Below the pieces are notes generated by a model, which saw only the letters and a list, made by a program, of their open reading frames with translations, did not search any database and was not told where the DNA came from. A stretch of 14,997 nt of DNA from Urinicoccus sp. (GTDB taxonomy: Bacteria; Bacillota; Clostridia; Tissierellales; Peptoniphilaceae). Of this stretch, positions 14,438 through 14,997 are shown in pieces. Made by a program: the position numbers and the translations under genes. Position 1 is the stretch's first letter; every line of letters begins with the position of its first letter. The stretch lies in the NCBI GenBank assembly GCA_029983435.1, contig JASBZN010000016.1, positions 1-14,997 on the forward strand. Direction: 5' to 3'.

Positions 14438-14887
14438 ATGACATTTTTATTGATTGTACTCTTTATATTAATCGATCAATTTTCTAAATTATTAGTAGTA
14501 GAACATCTCATGTCCAAGGAGCTCATAGTGATACCGGGCTTTTTTAAACTTATGTATCTAGAAAATTCTGGAGCCGCCTTTGGTGTTTTACAAAACAAAT
14601 TTATACTCTTTGGAATCATCACAGCGATTGTAATTATTGCAATTCTTTATTATCTACCGAAAGTTAGAAAGTATTCTATAGACTATTGGTCTTTACTTTT
14701 AATTTTCTCAGGAACCATTGGTAACTTTATTGATCGAGTTCGCTTAAATTATGTTGTGGATTTTATCAGTTTAAAATTTAAGAATTATCATTTTGCAGTG
14801 TTTAACCTGGCAGACAGTATGATTGTTATAGGTGCCTTCCTTTTATGTTTTTCAATTTTAAAGGGTAATTCGAAGGAAAAGGCATGA
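14438..14887 (+). CDS. lspA: Lipoprotein signal peptidase (signal peptidase II)
   Basis: LspA is a membrane aspartyl protease that removes the signal peptide from prolipoproteins after they receive their diacylglyceryl group. The 149-residue protein has four hydrophobic spans and the family motifs: NSGAAFGVL (43-51), the first catalytic aspartate D99 in GNFIDRV, and the second, D126, in VFNLADS. Length is normal (150-170). GGGGAAAG directly precedes the ATG. It lies 12 bases after ylmH and overlaps the next start by four bases (ATGA). divIVA, often found between ylmH and lspA or ileS, is not present. Confidence 0.97.
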   Translation: MTFLLIVLFILIDQFSKLLVVEHLMSKELIVIPGFFKLMYLENSGAAFGVLQNKFILFGIITAIVIIAILYYLPKVRKYSIDYWSLLLIFSGTIGNFIDRVRLNYVVDFISLKFKNYHFAVFNLADSMIVIGAFLLCFSILKGNSKEKA

Positions 14888-14997
14888 AAAAAGTATTTAA
14901 AGGATCCCGAGGTCAGCGTCTGGATATCTATTTAAGTAATAAACTAGCTATGACCAGGTCTCAGATAAAGAAATTAAATAAAGAAGAAAGAATAGAA
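14884..14997 (+). CDS. RluD/RluA-family pseudouridine synthase, N-terminal fragment cut by window edge
   Basis: Only the first 38 codons are present: MKKVFKGSRGQRLDIYLSNK, then LAMTRSQIKKLNKEERIE. This is the start of an S4 RNA-binding domain (RLDxYL, then SRSQIKKLI-like) as found at the N-terminus of RluD-type enzymes, which make pseudouridine in 23S rRNA. The ATG overlaps the lspA stop in an ATGA junction. lspA followed by an rluD-like gene is the usual order in Firmicutes, which supports the call. The catalytic domain lies beyond the window, so any other S4 protein cannot be excluded from sequence alone. Confidence 0.85.
   Translation, partial: MKKVFKGSRGQRLDIYLSNKLAMTRSQIKKLNKEERIE

Overview
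This window looks like ordinary chromosome from an AT-rich, low-GC Gram-positive anaerobe of the Clostridia/Tissierellia type. The grounds are strong AGGAGG-type ribosome binding sites, A/T-ending codons, a glmS ribozyme in front of glmS, a DUF1292 protein, a DUF512 radical SAM enzyme next to der, and a ylmE-sepF-ylmH-lspA-rluD style cell-division neighbourhood. I see no insertion sequence, phage, CRISPR array, tRNA or rRNA. The organism assignment is inference from gene content and order.

Region 1 (1-1930, minus strand): glmS, cut by the window edge just short of its C-terminus. It has a clear glmS ribozyme in its leader and a near-consensus sigma-A promoter. This makes glucosamine-6-phosphate, the entry metabolite of cell-wall sugar synthesis, under feedback by self-cleaving mRNA.

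Region 2 (1931-5612, plus strand): a series of small transcription units. They encode a cold-shock protein with its own promoter and a perfect-palindrome terminator, a cytoplasmic parvulin-type prolyl isomerase, a DUF1292 protein with a His/Cys-rich head, and a TIGR01212/YtqA-like radical SAM protein overlapping it. A small P-loop protein of unknown role follows, ending at a second intrinsic terminator. After that come a 28-residue single-span membrane miniprotein with a very strong ribosome binding site and a conserved clostridial protein of unknown function.

Region 3 (5631-14997, plus strand): a tight train of eleven genes with no visible terminator and gaps from -8 to +24 bases. The order is glyA, DUF512 radical SAM protein, der, plsY, gpsA, an HlyD-like membrane protein, yggS/ylmE, sepF, ylmH, lspA and the start of an rluD-family gene. 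It joins one-carbon metabolism, ribosome assembly, the first steps of phospholipid synthesis (GpsA makes glycerol-3-phosphate, PlsY acylates it), septum formation and lipoprotein maturation. A good internal promoter lies at the end of the DUF512 gene, just before der.

The items most worth a second look are the 28-aa membrane miniprotein, the two leaders that may begin with hairpins placed right at the transcription start, and the HlyD-like protein with no transporter partner. The join between gpsA and the division genes is also notable, because spoIVA, yggT/ylmG and divIVA, often found in such neighbourhoods, are absent here. I found no clear evidence of a wholly new multi-gene system.
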